Assembly: GCF_014205165.1 (NCBI RefSeq)
Contig: NZ_JACHMZ010000001.1
Span: forward strand, 4,384,501-4,448,500
Reading direction: 5' to 3'
Source: Micromonospora carbonacea
Lineage (GTDB): Bacteria; Actinomycetota; Actinomycetes; Mycobacteriales; Micromonosporaceae
Length of the DNA stretch: 64,000 nucleotides
The notes under the pieces were generated by a model. It was not told the DNA's origin, ran no database searches, and worked only from the letters and a program-made list of their open reading frames with translations. Position numbers and translations under genes: made by a program. Positions 16,072 to 25,683 of this stretch are shown here, piece by piece (the stretch's first letter is position 1; every line of letters begins with the position of its first letter).

Positions 16072-17105
16072 GGGGTCAGCACCGGCTCGCGCAGGGCCAG
16101 CTCCGCGCGGATCTCGGGCAGCGTGCGCAGCAGCGCCACAATCTCCGGTACGGTGAGCCGCCGCGCGTTCGCGGAGGTGAAGTCCTCGGCCGGACGGCCG
16201 CCGAGGGTCCCCTCGGTCACGTACGCCGCGTAGTTGAGGTCGCGGGCGTCGACCGGCACCCGGTAGAAGTCGCCGAAGTCCTCGGCCCGCGCCAGCTCCT
16301 CCCGGCTGGCCAGCGTCTCGTGCTGCTTCTCGCCGTGCCGCACCCCGATCACGTCGTACTTGGCCGGCACGTCGAAGAGCTGGCACAGGGCGACGACCAG
16401 GTCGCCGATGGCGCAGGCGGCGGCCTTGCGGACGAAGACGTCGCCGGGCCGCGCGTGCGCGAAGGCGTGCTCGACCAGCTCGACCGAGTCGGCCAGCGAC
16501 ATCAGGAAGCGGGTCATCGCGGGGTTGGTCACCGTGGGCATCGCGCCGGAGCGGATCTGCTCGACGAACAGCGGGATCACCGAGCCCCGGGAGCACATGA
16601 CGTTGCCGTACCGGACGCAGGACACGACGGTGCCGCCCGAGCCGCGCCGGGCGTGCGCCTGGGCGACCTTCTCCATCAACGCCTTGGTCAGGCCCATGGC
16701 GTTGATGGGTTGGACGGCCTTGTCGGTGCTGAGCACCACCACCGAGCTGACCCCGTTGCGGGTGGCCGCCTCGATGAGGTTCGCGCTGCCCAGCACGTTG
16801 GTGCGGACGGCCTCCAGCGGGAAGAACTCGCACGACGGCACCTGCTTGAGGGCGGCGGCGTGGAAGACGAAGTCCACCCCCCGGCTGGCGCGCTGCACGC
16901 TGTCGTAGTCGCGCACGTCGCCGATGTGGTAGCTCACCCGGGCGTCGCCGAGGGCGCGGCGCATCTCGTCCTGCTTGGCCTCGTCCCGGCTGAGCACCCG
17001 GACCTCGCCCACACCGCGGTCGAGCAGCCGCCGGGTCATCGTCCGGCCGAACGAGCCGGTCCCCCCGGTGATCAGCACCCGACGCCCCGCTGTCGTTGGG
17101 TTCAT
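16068..17105 (-). CDS. fnlA: UDP-GlcNAc 4,6-dehydratase (5-inverting), CapE/FnlA type
   Basis: A 345-residue extended SDR that removes water from UDP-GlcNAc and inverts C5, the first step of UDP-N-acetyl-L-fucosamine synthesis. The NADP motif GGTGSFG lies at residues 14-20. Instead of a catalytic tyrosine the enzyme shows the CapE-style Ser126/Met137/Lys141 arrangement in STDKAVQPINAMGLTK, which is diagnostic for this inverting class. The ATG at 17105 follows GAGGACGAGGAAACGCTG; an upstream in-frame start at 17177 is not family-like. It heads the fnlABC run on the minus strand. Its product could also feed the PglE-like aminotransferase elsewhere in the locus, which is inference. Confidence 0.92.
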   Translation of the reverse strand: MNPTTAGRRVLITGGTGSFGRTMTRRLLDRGVGEVRVLSRDEAKQDEMRRALGDARVSYHIGDVRDYDSVQRASRGVDFVFHAAALKQVPSCEFFPLEAVRTNVLGSANLIEAATRNGVSSVVVLSTDKAVQPINAMGLTKALMEKVAQAHARRGSGGTVVSCVRYGNVMCSRGSVIPLFVEQIRSGAMPTVTNPAMTRFLMSLADSVELVEHAFAHARPGDVFVRKAAACAIGDLVVALCQLFDVPAKYDVIGVRHGEKQHETLASREELARAEDFGDFYRVPVDARDLNYAAYVTEGTLGGRPAEDFTSANARRLTVPEIVALLRTLPEIRAELALREPVLTP

Positions 17106-17215
17106 CAGCGTTTCCTCGTCCTCACCCCTGGTTCGGCCTGTCGGTCGTCGCCGGGACCAACGACCCGGGGGCACCACCAGTCACGCATTAACCGCAAAAG
17201 GTGCATATCGCCCCG

Positions 17216-18415
17216 TCAGGGTCGGACCGAGTCCAGGAATTCGGCCAGCGCCCGCGCGTGGACCCGGAAGTCGAACGACTCCAGGGCCCGCCGGCGGGCG
17301 GCCTTGCGCATGAGGCACCGGTCCTCCGCGCTCAGCCGCAGCGCCCGGCGCAGGGTCGCCGCGAGGGCGTCGACCGAGTGACCGGGGCAGACCAGCCCCT
17401 CGACCCCGTCGGTCAGGTGCTCCGCCAGGTCGCTGGTCAGGTTGGCGATCACCGGCGTGCCGTTGGCCAGGCTCTCGCCGAACTTCGTGGGGAACCCGGC
17501 CCGGTTGAAGCGCGTCGGCGGGCGCAGCAGCACGCTGAAGTCCGCCCGCCGGACCTGCGCCCACACCTCCTGCTGCGGCAGCCGGCCCAGCACCCGCACC
17601 CCGGCCGGCACCGGCCCGCCCCCGAGCAGCTCGCGGACCCGCTCCACGGTGGGGCCGACGACGCGCAGCTCGACCCGGTCCCCGGTCCCGTCCACCCGTT
17701 CCACCGCCCGCACGATGGTGGCGACGAGGTCCTTGCGGCCCGGATCCCCCGCGTAGACGAGCCGGAGGGGGCCGTCCCCGTCGGGCCGCTGGTCGGCGAG
17801 GAGACCCAGGGCGCGGGCGTCCAGCGTCGGCGGCACCCGCAGCACCGGCAGGCCGTGCCCCCGGAAGTGGTCGTCGAGGTAGGAGCTGACCGCGATCACG
17901 CCGGCGCAGCGCGGGTAGTGGTAGCGGAACGCCAGCAGCGCGCTGAGGTACGGCGGGGCGAACCGGCCGCCCCGGAGCTGCTCGGGGCTGTAGCGGTCCA
18001 CCACGTCGGCGATCACCGGCACCCCGTTGCGCCGGCACCAGGCCCGCAGACGCGCCGCATAGGGGGCGTCGCCGTTGTAGAGCACCACGTGGCTCGGGCG
18101 CGTCGGCCGGCTGTCGAGCCAGCGCACCGTCCGCGACCCCCAGCTCCACCACGCCCGCGCCGCCTTGTCGAGCTTGCCCGCCCCGGCCGGCGGGATCTCG
18201 CCCAACCCGAGGTAGGACACCGAGCCCGGCCCCACCGCGTCGGGCAGCGGGGTCAGCCCGGGGCCGTGCTCGCCGCAGGCGACGACGACGTGCCGCCCCG
18301 CCGCCGCCAGCGAGCAGGCGATGCCGTGCACCCGCCGGGAGCTCGCCTGTCCCCAGGGGAACCGGAAGGGGCCGACGATCGCCACCCAGCCCGCCCCGCC
18401 GTCCGTCCGCGTCAT
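17216..18415 (-). CDS. Glycosyltransferase family 4 protein
   Basis: A 399-residue GT4-like transferase. The N-terminus reads VAIVGPFRFPWGQASSRRV, an acceptor-domain opening with a loop that binds substrate. The C-terminal donor half includes RVLGRLPQQEVW and GFPTKFGESLANGTPVIAN, where the conserved glutamate sits in FGES. Its start overlaps the stop of the upstream flippase (ATGA), so the two are cotranscribed. It probably adds one sugar to the repeat unit exported by that flippase. The specific sugar is unknown. Confidence 0.82.
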   Translation of the reverse strand: MTRTDGGAGWVAIVGPFRFPWGQASSRRVHGIACSLAAAGRHVVVACGEHGPGLTPLPDAVGPGSVSYLGLGEIPPAGAGKLDKAARAWWSWGSRTVRWLDSRPTRPSHVVLYNGDAPYAARLRAWCRRNGVPVIADVVDRYSPEQLRGGRFAPPYLSALLAFRYHYPRCAGVIAVSSYLDDHFRGHGLPVLRVPPTLDARALGLLADQRPDGDGPLRLVYAGDPGRKDLVATIVRAVERVDGTGDRVELRVVGPTVERVRELLGGGPVPAGVRVLGRLPQQEVWAQVRRADFSVLLRPPTRFNRAGFPTKFGESLANGTPVIANLTSDLAEHLTDGVEGLVCPGHSVDALAATLRRALRLSAEDRCLMRKAARRRALESFDFRVHARALAEFLDSVRP

Positions 18416-19896
18416 GGTCCCGGCCTCCGTTCCCGGCGGGCCCCGACGGCGTCGCCGTCCTGCTCAACGGCGGGCCCGGCGGACGGACTCGCCGGGCCGG
18501 GCCCGGCGTAGCGGGCGAGCGTGCGCCGGTAGCCGTACAGCCCCGCGGGCAGCACGGTCAGCGCGTAGACGGCGGTGCCGACGAACGGGACGGCCGCCAG
18601 CCCGTACGCCTCGACGGCGTGCCACTTGGCCACCGCGGCGACGCCGACGTAGACGACCAGCCCGACCACCTGCGGACGGACCACCCCGGCGGCGTTCTGC
18701 ACCATCATCAGGGCCGAGAACGAGCCGATCAGCAGGAACCACAGCGCGAGGCCGCCGAGCAGCCACCGGTTCCCGTCGAGCGGCACCGGCAGCCAGGCGG
18801 CGAACAGCCGGTCGCCCGCCAGCACCAGCCCCACCGCCGGCGGCACGGTGGCGAGCACGGAGAGCACGACCATCCGCCGCACCGTCCGGCGGACCCAGGC
18901 CAGGTCGCCACGGGCCAGGGCGTCGCCGTTGGCCGACCACAGTGGCAGGTTGAGCACCGTCACGAGCGCGCCGAGCAGCAGCGCCAGCCGGGCCGGCACC
19001 GCGTACGCGGTGACGCTCTCCGGGCCGAGGGTGTGCGTGATGATCAGGTTGTCCATGTTGGTCGACAGCCCGGTCAGGACGGTCACCAGGAAGAACATCC
19101 CGCCGAGGCGGAGCAGCGCGGCCCCGAGCCTGCGGTCGACCGCGCCGATGCCTGGCCGCAGCGCGGGCATCCGCCGGCCGTAGACCCACGCGCTGTTGGC
19201 CAGGTTGGCCAGCAGCGGCCCCGCCGACGCGGCGGCGACGACCGCGACGGCCGGCAGCCCCAGCCGTGCCACGAGCAGCACCAGCGGGACCGTCGCCAGC
19301 GCGCCCGCCCCCTGCCACAGGTTGCTCTCGCCCACCTGCTGGTAGGCGTACTGCACGCGGACCACCAGGGCCAGCGGGATGTTCACCAGGAACGAGGTGA
19401 GGCAGATCAGGACCACGGCGCGGGTCTCCCCCGGGTCCACCACCCCCGAAACGTTGAACAGCGACGTCCACGGCACCAGCCAGGCCAGCGACCACAGCAG
19501 GACGCCCAGCGTCACCGCCACGGCGGTGAGCACGGCGTAGGCGGTGGAGACGTACCCGCGCGCCCTGGCCGTGTCGCCGCTGGCGTAGCAGGGCGCGAGC
19601 TTGGTCATCAGCCCGGCCCCGAGGCCCAGGTCGGCGAAGGCCGCCATGCCGGTCAGCGCGAGGACCGCCATCCACAGCCCGTAGCGCTCCGTGCCCAGCC
19701 GCGACAGGCAGACCGGGATCAGGAGCACCGGCGCGAGCAGGCCGACGCCCCGGGCGACGCCGGCGGTCAGGACACCGGTGGCCAGCCGGCGGCTGCGCCC
19801 GGCACCGGCGGGCGGCGCGGCGGCCGACGCCCGCGCGACGGCCTCCGGCGGCCCGTCCGGGGCGGCGGTCCCCAGCGCCGAGCGGGGCTGCGGCAC
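18412..19896 (-). CDS. Second Wzx-like polysaccharide flippase
   Basis: A 494-residue MOP-superfamily membrane protein with about twelve to fourteen transmembrane segments. A 35-residue Ala/Pro/Arg-rich cytoplasmic N-terminus precedes the first helix. GLMTKLAPCYASGD and the Arg-rich inter-helix loops are typical of repeat-unit flippases. It is GTG-started at 19896, two bases after the stop of the upstream 4-epimerase gene, and overlaps the downstream GT4 gene. With the flippase at 209-1558 the locus has two exporters but only one visible polymerase. That suggests either two products or a split export route. Confidence 0.82.
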   Translation of the reverse strand: MPQPRSALGTAAPDGPPEAVARASAAAPPAGAGRSRRLATGVLTAGVARGVGLLAPVLLIPVCLSRLGTERYGLWMAVLALTGMAAFADLGLGAGLMTKLAPCYASGDTARARGYVSTAYAVLTAVAVTLGVLLWSLAWLVPWTSLFNVSGVVDPGETRAVVLICLTSFLVNIPLALVVRVQYAYQQVGESNLWQGAGALATVPLVLLVARLGLPAVAVVAAASAGPLLANLANSAWVYGRRMPALRPGIGAVDRRLGAALLRLGGMFFLVTVLTGLSTNMDNLIITHTLGPESVTAYAVPARLALLLGALVTVLNLPLWSANGDALARGDLAWVRRTVRRMVVLSVLATVPPAVGLVLAGDRLFAAWLPVPLDGNRWLLGGLALWFLLIGSFSALMMVQNAAGVVRPQVVGLVVYVGVAAVAKWHAVEAYGLAAVPFVGTAVYALTVLPAGLYGYRRTLARYAGPGPASPSAGPAVEQDGDAVGARRERRPGP

Positions 19897-19898
19897 GG

Positions 19899-20843
19899 TC
19901 AGCGGCCGGCGGGCACGCGACCGGCCATCCAGCCGACGGTGGCCGCCAGCCCCGCCCGCAACGGGTGGGGGCGCACGGCGGGGAACAGTTCCCGCAGCCG
20001 CCCGCAGTCCGCCTGGGAGTCGCGCACGTCGCCCGTGCGTGGCGGCCCGTGCACGGTCTCCAGCCGCCGGCCGAGCACCGTTTCCAGCTCGGCGACGAGG
20101 TCGAGCAGGGAGATCCGGGCGCCGAACGCGAGGTTCACCGTGTCCGGGACGTGCACCCGGCGCAGGATCGCGTCCACCAGCACGTCGGTGACGCTGCCGA
20201 CGTAGGTGAAGTCGCGGGTCTGGAGGCCGTCGCCGAAGATCTCCAGCGGCCGGCCGTCCAGCGCGGCCGAGACGAACCGCGGCACCACCGCCGCGTACGC
20301 GTGGTCGGCGGCCTGCCGCGGCCCGAAGACGTTGAAGAAGCGGAACGGCAGCACCGGCAGCCCGTAGCAGGAGGCGTACGCGTTGGCGTACGCCTCCGTC
20401 GCGAGCTTCGACACCGCGTACGGGCTCATCGGCATCGGGCGCAAGGTCTCCCGCCTCGGCAGCACCGGGTTCGCCCCGTACACCGACGACGAGGACGCCA
20501 GGATGGTCTGCCCGACGCCGTGCCGCCGCGCCGCCTCCAGCACGGTCAGCGTGCCGGTGGCGTTGGCGTGGTGGCTGCGCAGCGGATCCGCGATGGACCG
20601 GGGGACCGACCCGAGGGCGCCCAGGTGCACCACGCTCGCCGCGCCGGCGACGGCCTCGTCGAGCAGGTCAGGGTCCATGACGGAGCCCACCAGCAGGCGC
20701 ACCGGGAGGTCCGCCAGATTGTCCAGCGAGCCCGTGGAGAGGTCGTCGACCACCACGACCTCGCCGACCGCGTCGACGCGGATCAGCTCCCGGACCAGGT
20801 TGGCGCCGATGAAGCCCGCTCCCCCGGTCACCACCACCCTCAC
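19899..20843 (-). CDS. UDP-hexose/HexNAc 4-epimerase-like SDR
   Basis: A 314-residue extended SDR with GGAGFIGANL at the N-terminus, SSSSVYG in place of the usual catalytic Ser/Thr strand, and YAVSK as YxxxK. The fold and the FNVFGPRQ motif match GalE/WbpP-type 4-epimerases and relatives. A UDP-Glc/UDP-Gal or UDP-GlcNAc/UDP-GalNAc interconversion is plausible. The GTG start lies in a family-like context (RVVVTGGAGF). It is the first gene of a three-gene minus-strand run with the second flippase and a GT4, and should supply that unit's donor sugar. Exact specificity is not readable. Confidence 0.8.
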   Translation of the reverse strand: MRVVVTGGAGFIGANLVRELIRVDAVGEVVVVDDLSTGSLDNLADLPVRLLVGSVMDPDLLDEAVAGAASVVHLGALGSVPRSIADPLRSHHANATGTLTVLEAARRHGVGQTILASSSSVYGANPVLPRRETLRPMPMSPYAVSKLATEAYANAYASCYGLPVLPFRFFNVFGPRQAADHAYAAVVPRFVSAALDGRPLEIFGDGLQTRDFTYVGSVTDVLVDAILRRVHVPDTVNLAFGARISLLDLVAELETVLGRRLETVHGPPRTGDVRDSQADCGRLRELFPAVRPHPLRAGLAATVGWMAGRVPAGR

Positions 20844-20892
20844 GACCGGGCCCCCGTCACGACCATCGCGCGCATGGCGCTCCTTCCCCGCG

Positions 20893-20916
20893 ACCCGGGC
20901 CCTCGACGGCCCGGGT
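20893..20916. terminator. Hairpin upstream of the 4-epimerase gene
   Basis: ACCCGGGCC (20893-20901) pairs with GGCCCGGGT (20908-20916) around a 6-base loop. It lies between the pgm gene end and the 4-epimerase start on the minus strand and may act with the stronger hairpin at 20939-20963. Confidence 0.4.
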
Positions 20917-20938
20917 TCCGCTAGGGGTAACGGAGCAC

Positions 20939-20963
20939 GCCCGCCCGGGTTATCCGGGCGGGC
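20939..20963 (-). terminator. Terminator of the phosphoglucomutase transcript
   Basis: A perfect 10-bp stem, GCCCGCCCGG with CCGGGCGGGC, and a GTTAT loop lie 15 bases past the pgm stop in the minus direction. It separates glycogen genes from the polysaccharide locus. Confidence 0.6.
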
Positions 20964-20978
20964 CGGTCGCGCTCCGGC

Positions 20979-22622
20979 TCACGCCTGCCCGAGCACCGCC
21001 GAGACCAGCTCCTTGGCCTCCTCCTGGATCCGGGCCAGGTGCTCCGGCCCCTGGAAGGACTCCGCATAGATCTTGTAGACGTCCTCCGTGCCCGAGGGGC
21101 GGGCGGCGAACCAGCCCGACTCCGTCGTCACCTTCAGCCCACCGAGCGCCGCGCCGTTGCCCGGCGCGGCGGTCAGCGTCGCCGTGATCGGCTCGCCGGC
21201 CAGCTCCGTCGCCGTCACCTGCTCCGGGGAGAGCTTCGCCAGCACCGCCTTCTGCCGCCGGTCGGCCGGGGCGTCGATGCGGGCGTACGCGGGGGCGCCG
21301 AAGCGCCCGGCCAGCTCCGCCCAGTGCTCGCTGGGCGTCCGGCCCGTCGTCGCGATGATCTCGGCGGCGAGCAGGCAGAGCAGGATGCCGTCCTTGTCGG
21401 TGGTCCAGGTGCTGCCGTCGCGGCGCAGGAACGACGCCCCGGCGCTCTCCTCGCCGCCGAAGCCGACCGACCCGTCGAGCAGGCCCGGGACGAACCACTT
21501 GAACCCCACCGGCACCTCCAGCAGCGGCCGGCCCAGGTCGGCGGCGACCCGGTCGATCATCGACGACGACACGAGGGTCTTGCCGACCGCCGCGTCGGGG
21601 CCCCACTGCGAGCGGGTGCGGAACAGGTGCCCGATGGCCACGGCGAGGTAGTGGTTGGGGTTGAGCAGGCCCCCGTCGGGGGTGACGATGCCGTGCCGGT
21701 CGGCGTCGGCGTCGTTGCCGGTGGAGACCTGGTAGTCGGTGCGGGCGGCGATCAGCGACGCCATCGCGTTCGGCGAGGAGCAGTCCATCCGGATCTTGCC
21801 GTCGCCGTCGAGGGTCATGAACCGCCACGTCGGGTCGACCGTCGGGTTGATCACCGTGAGGTCGAGCCGGTGCCGCTGCGCGATCTCCCCCCAGTACGCG
21901 ACGCTGGCCCCGCCGAGCGGGTCCGCGCCGATGCGCACCCCGGCGGCCCGGACGGCGTCGAGGTCGAGCGCGGCGGGCAGGTCGTCGACGTAGTGGGCGA
22001 GGAAGTCGTACGTGCCGGTGGTGTCGGCGGCGCGGGCCCGGGCGTACGGGATGCGGGCGACCTCCTTGAGCCCGGCGGCGAGGATCGCGTTCGCGCGGTC
22101 CTGGATCCACCGGGTCACGTCGGAGTCGGCGGGCCCGCCGTGGGTCGGGTTGTACTTGAACCCGCCGTCGTCGGGCGGGTTGTGCGACGGGGTGATCACG
22201 ATGCCGTCGGCGAGCCCCGAGGTGCGGCCCCGGTTGTGGGTTCCGATCGCGTGCGACACCGCCGGGGTGGGGGTGTAGCCGTCGCGGCTGTCGAGCAGCA
22301 CGGTGACCCCGTTGGCGGCGAGCACCTCCAGCGCGTCGACGGCCGCCGGGGCCGACAGGGCGTGGGTGTCCCGGCCCAGGAAGAGGGGCCCGTCGATGCC
22401 CTGCTGACGGCGGTAGTCGCACAGCGCCTGGGTGACGGCGAGGATGTGGTCGGAGTTGAACGCGTTGCGCAGGCTCGACCCCCGGTGGCCGGAGGTGCCG
22501 AAGGAGACCTGCTGCGCCGGGTCGTCCGGGTCGGGATGCTCGGCGTAGTAGGCGGTGACCAGGCGGGGCACGTCGACCAGGTCGGTGGGCTCGGCGGGCT
22601 GACCGGCGCGGGGGTGGGCCAC
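20979..22622 (-). CDS. pgm: Phosphoglucomutase (alpha-D-glucose phosphate-specific)
   Basis: A 547-residue alpha-D-phosphohexomutase that interconverts glucose-6-phosphate and glucose-1-phosphate, feeding both ADP-glucose for glucan and UDP-sugars for the polysaccharide locus. The phosphoserine loop is [11 protein letters not shown], the Mg-binding loop [11 protein letters not shown], the sugar-binding loop GGEESAG and the phosphate-binding loop [10 protein letters not shown], all intact. The GTG at 22622 is chosen because a TGGAGG Shine-Dalgarno precedes it and family members start AHPRAGQPA. The ORF upstream of that is non-homologous. It lies 84 bases downstream of glgC on the same strand and is followed by a strong hairpin. 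Confidence 0.95.
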   Translation of the reverse strand: MAHPRAGQPAEPTDLVDVPRLVTAYYAEHPDPDDPAQQVSFGTSGHRGSSLRNAFNSDHILAVTQALCDYRRQQGIDGPLFLGRDTHALSAPAAVDALEVLAANGVTVLLDSRDGYTPTPAVSHAIGTHNRGRTSGLADGIVITPSHNPPDDGGFKYNPTHGGPADSDVTRWIQDRANAILAAGLKEVARIPYARARAADTTGTYDFLAHYVDDLPAALDLDAVRAAGVRIGADPLGGASVAYWGEIAQRHRLDLTVINPTVDPTWRFMTLDGDGKIRMDCSSPNAMASLIAARTDYQVSTGNDADADRHGIVTPDGGLLNPNHYLAVAIGHLFRTRSQWGPDAAVGKTLVSSSMIDRVAADLGRPLLEVPVGFKWFVPGLLDGSVGFGGEESAGASFLRRDGSTWTTDKDGILLCLLAAEIIATTGRTPSEHWAELAGRFGAPAYARIDAPADRRQKAVLAKLSPEQVTATELAGEPITATLTAAPGNGAALGGLKVTTESGWFAARPSGTEDVYKIYAESFQGPEHLARIQEEAKELVSAVLGQA

Positions 22623-22706
22623 TGCTGCAACCTCCAGGGACGCTACGGACGATGGGTCTTCCCGGCACGGGCCGGGCTCACACACGACAGGACAAGTGTG
22701 GGTGGT

Positions 22707-23939
22707 TCAGGGCTCGACCCGCTGCCCCTTGCCGATCACCACGATGCCGTTGTCGGAGACCGTGTAGCGCTGCCGGTCCTTCTCCAGGTCGACGCCGATC
22801 TCGGCGCCCTCGGGGACGATCACGTTCTTGTCGAGGATGGCCCGGCGGACCACCGCGTGCCGGCCGATGTCCACGCCCTCCATCAGCACCGAGCCGTCGA
22901 TGTGCGCCCAGGAGTGCACCTTGACCTTCGGCGAGACGATCGAATTCTCCACCAGGCTGCCGGAGATCACCGCGCCGGGCGACACCATCGAGCCGACGGC
23001 CCGGCCGACCCGCTCGCCCCACTGGTGGACGAACTTCGCCGGCGGGTAGGGCGGCTGCTCGGTGTAGATGGGCCACTCGAAGTTGTAGAGGTTGAACACC
23101 GGGTGCACGTTGATCAGGTCCATGTGGGCGTCGTAGAACGAGTCGAGCGTCCCCACGTCCCGCCAGTAGCCGCGGTCGCGGTCGGTGCTGCCCGGCACCT
23201 CGTTGTCGCGGAAGTCGTAGACGTTGGCCTCGCCGCGCTCGACCAGCATCGGGATGATGCTGCCGCCCATGTCGTGCTTGCTGGTCTTGTCCTCCGCGTC
23301 CTGCTCGACGGCCTCCAGGAGCGCCTTCGTGGTGAAGACGTAGTTGCCCATCGAGGCGTAGATCTGGTCGGGGGCGTCGGGCAGGCCCGCGGCGTCGGTG
23401 GGCTTCTCGCGGAACGACCGGATCCGCCGGCCGTCGGGGCCGACCTCGATCACGCCGAACTGGTCGGCCATCGACAGCGGCTGCCGGATGCCGGCGACGG
23501 TCACCCCCGCCCCGGAGGCGATGTGGTCGTCGACCATCTGCCGGGGGTCCATCCGGTAGATGTGGTCGGCGCCGAAGACGATCACGTAGTCGGGCTGCTC
23601 GTCGTGGATCAGGTTGAAGCTCTGGTAGATCGCGTCGGCGGAGCCGGCGAACCACCAGGGGCCGCGGCGCTGCTGCGCCGGCACCGGCGTGACGTAGTTG
23701 CCGAGCAGCGTCGACATCCGCCAGGTCATCGTGATGTGCCGGTCCAGTGAGTGGGACTTGTACTGGGTCAGCACGACGATCTTGATGAAGCCGGCGTTGG
23801 CGAGGTTGGACAGGACGAAGTCGACCATGCGGTACATCCCGCCGAACGGGACGGCGGGCTTCGCCCGGTCCGCGGTGAGCGGCATCAGGCGCTTGCCCTC
23901 TCCACCGGCCAGGACGATCGCGAGCACCTTGTCAGCCAT
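22707..23939 (-). CDS. glgC: Glucose-1-phosphate adenylyltransferase
   Basis: A 410-residue ADP-glucose pyrophosphorylase that makes the activated donor for glucan synthesis from ATP and glucose-1-phosphate. It shows the [11 protein letters not shown] catalytic loop near residue 12, PAVPFGG, the [11 protein letters not shown] metal site and the FREKP motif. A C-terminal left-handed beta-helix domain starts at about residue 300. It is divergent from the glgM gene, separated by only 71 bases, so the two starts share one regulatory interval. pgm lies downstream on the same strand. Allosteric control is a feature of the family and is not visible here. Confidence 0.96.
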   Translation of the reverse strand: MADKVLAIVLAGGEGKRLMPLTADRAKPAVPFGGMYRMVDFVLSNLANAGFIKIVVLTQYKSHSLDRHITMTWRMSTLLGNYVTPVPAQQRRGPWWFAGSADAIYQSFNLIHDEQPDYVIVFGADHIYRMDPRQMVDDHIASGAGVTVAGIRQPLSMADQFGVIEVGPDGRRIRSFREKPTDAAGLPDAPDQIYASMGNYVFTTKALLEAVEQDAEDKTSKHDMGGSIIPMLVERGEANVYDFRDNEVPGSTDRDRGYWRDVGTLDSFYDAHMDLINVHPVFNLYNFEWPIYTEQPPYPPAKFVHQWGERVGRAVGSMVSPGAVISGSLVENSIVSPKVKVHSWAHIDGSVLMEGVDIGRHAVVRRAILDKNVIVPEGAEIGVDLEKDRQRYTVSDNGIVVIGKGQRVEP

Positions 23940-23997
23940 GCCCAGACGCTAACCATCCGCGTGCGACTTCACCACTCGTACGGACGGACTTCTGCAC

Positions 23998-24003
23998 TAG
24001 GGT
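23998..24003 (+). promoter_or_regulatory. Possible -10 element for a leaderless glgM transcript
   Basis: TAGGGT fits the actinobacterial TANNNT -10 consensus and ends seven bases before the ATG at 24011. No Shine-Dalgarno is seen, which fits a leaderless mRNA. No convincing -35 was found. Confidence 0.35.
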
Positions 24004-24010
24004 GCGGGGC

Positions 24011-25231
24011 ATGACCGCCGCCACCCCCGCCACCGGAGCACTCCGCGTCGATCTGCTCACCCGCGAGTACCCGCCGGAGGTGTACGGCGGGGCCGGCGTG
24101 CACGTCGAGTACCTGGCCCGCGAGCTGCGCCGGCTGGCCGACGTGCGGGTGCACTGCTTCGGCGCGCCGCGCGCCGAGCCGGGCGTCACCGCGTACGCCG
24201 AGCCGGCCGCCCTCGCCGGCGCGAACGCCGCGCTGCGCACCATGGGTGTCGACCTGGAGATGGCCGCCGCGTGCGCCGGCGCCGACGTGGTGCACAGCCA
24301 CACCTGGTACGCCAACCTGGCCGGGCACACGGCGAAGCTGCTGCACGGGGTGCCGCACGTGGTCACCGCGCACAGCCTGGAGCCGCTGCGGCCGTGGAAG
24401 GCCGAGCAGCTCGGCGGCGGCTACGCGCTGTCGTCCTGGTGCGAGCGCACCGCGTACGAGGCGGCCGACGCGATCATCGCGGTGAGCGCGGGCATGCGCG
24501 CCGACGTGCTGGCGGCGTACCCGGCGGTGGACCCCGACCGGGTGAAGGTGGTCTACAACGGCATCGACACCGCCCAGTACGCCCCGGACCCCGGCACCGA
24601 CGTGGTGGACCGGCTCGGCATCGACCCGGCCCGCCCCAGCGTCGTCTACGTCGGGCGGATCACCAAGCAGAAGGGGCTGCCGTACCTGCTGCGGGCCGCC
24701 CGGGAGCTGCCGGAGGACACGCAGCTCGTGCTGCTCGCCGGTGCCCCCGACACGGCGGAGATCGCCGCCGAGGTGGAGGGCCTCGTGGCCGAGCTGCGCT
24801 CCACCCGGTCCGGGGTGGTCTGGGTGGCGGAGATGCTGCCCAAGCACGAGGTGATCCAGGTGCTCACCCACGCCACGGTCTTCGTCTGCCCGTCGGTCTA
24901 CGAGCCGATGGGCATCGTCAACCTGGAGGCGATGGCCTGCGAGACGGCGGTGGTGGCCACCGCCACCGGCGGCATCCCCGAGGTCGTCGCCGACGGCGAG
25001 ACGGGGCTGCTGGTCCCCATCGAGCAGGCCGCCGACGGCTCGGGCACCCCGCTGGACCCGCAGCGTTTCGTGGCCGACCTGGCGGCGGCGGTCAACCGGG
25101 TGCTGGCCGACCCGGCGAAGGCCGACGAGCTCGGCCGGGCCGGGCGGGTCCGGGCCGTCGAGCACTTCTCCTGGGACGCGATCGCCGCCCGCACCGTCGA
25201 GGTCTACCGCGCGGTCGGCGCGCAAGGCTGA
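24011..25231 (+). CDS. glgM: Actinobacterial GlgA/GlgM-type glycogen synthase / alpha-maltose-1-phosphate synthase
   Basis: A 406-residue GT4 enzyme of the actinobacterial GlgA clade. Mycobacterial members (GlgM) make alpha-maltose-1-phosphate from ADP-glucose and glucose-1-phosphate. It has the EYPPEVYGGAGVHVEYL acceptor loop, the VGRITKQKG donor loop and CPSVYEPMGIVNLEAMAC with both conserved glutamates. The ATG at 24011 is preferred over a GTG nine bases upstream. It is divergent from glgC, and glgE and glgB lie further along the same strand, so the maltose-1-phosphate route is probably its main job. Standard pipelines would call it glgA. Confidence 0.9.
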   Translation: MTAATPATGALRVDLLTREYPPEVYGGAGVHVEYLARELRRLADVRVHCFGAPRAEPGVTAYAEPAALAGANAALRTMGVDLEMAAACAGADVVHSHTWYANLAGHTAKLLHGVPHVVTAHSLEPLRPWKAEQLGGGYALSSWCERTAYEAADAIIAVSAGMRADVLAAYPAVDPDRVKVVYNGIDTAQYAPDPGTDVVDRLGIDPARPSVVYVGRITKQKGLPYLLRAARELPEDTQLVLLAGAPDTAEIAAEVEGLVAELRSTRSGVVWVAEMLPKHEVIQVLTHATVFVCPSVYEPMGIVNLEAMACETAVVATATGGIPEVVADGETGLLVPIEQAADGSGTPLDPQRFVADLAAAVNRVLADPAKADELGRAGRVRAVEHFSWDAIAARTVEVYRAVGAQG

Positions 25232-25238
25232 GCCGTGG

Positions 25239-25649
25239 CTACGCCTCGGGCGCGATCACCGTCAACCTGGGGAAGTAGGTGCGGTAGCGGCTGCTGTCGC
25301 GGGTGAGCAGGCGGTAGCGGCAGACCGCGGCGTGCGCGCCGATGTAGAAGTCCGCGATCGGCGAGCGCTTGGTGCCGCCCTGCGCGCGGTACCGGGCGTA
25401 TGCCTTGCCGGCCAGGAATCCCGCCGGGTACGGCAGCTCCTCGCGGAGGAAGTCCGTGGCGGGCAGCGCGTCGTCGAGTTCCTCCACCCGCGCGAACCGC
25501 ACGGACACCTCGGCGTACACGATCGGGTTGATCACCAGCAGGCCGGCGTCGCGGGCGGCGGCCAGTGCCTCACCCGACCAGTCGGCCCACTTCGGGTCGT
25601 CGGTGAAGATGTCCAGCAGGACGTTGGTGTCGACCAGGGTGGTGACCAT
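25239..25649 (-). CDS. VapC-type PIN-domain ribonuclease toxin
   Basis: A 136-residue PIN-domain protein, usually an Mg-dependent endoribonuclease that cleaves tRNA or rRNA. The four acidic active-site residues are visible in LVDTNVLLD, YAEVSVRF, IADFYIGAHA and LLTRDSSRY. The ATG at 25649 gives the normal family N-terminus. A GTG at 25694 is also in frame and would overlap the antitoxin gene by 11 bases, which is common for such pairs, so the start is not certain. It lies directly behind an AbrB-type antitoxin gene on the minus strand and ends seven bases from the convergent glgM gene. Confidence 0.85.
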   Translation of the reverse strand: MVTTLVDTNVLLDIFTDDPKWADWSGEALAAARDAGLLVINPIVYAEVSVRFARVEELDDALPATDFLREELPYPAGFLAGKAYARYRAQGGTKRSPIADFYIGAHAAVCRYRLLTRDSSRYRTYFPRLTVIAPEA

Positions 25650-25683
25650 GTCGGCCGCCCGGCCGGCGACGGCCCGGATCCGA

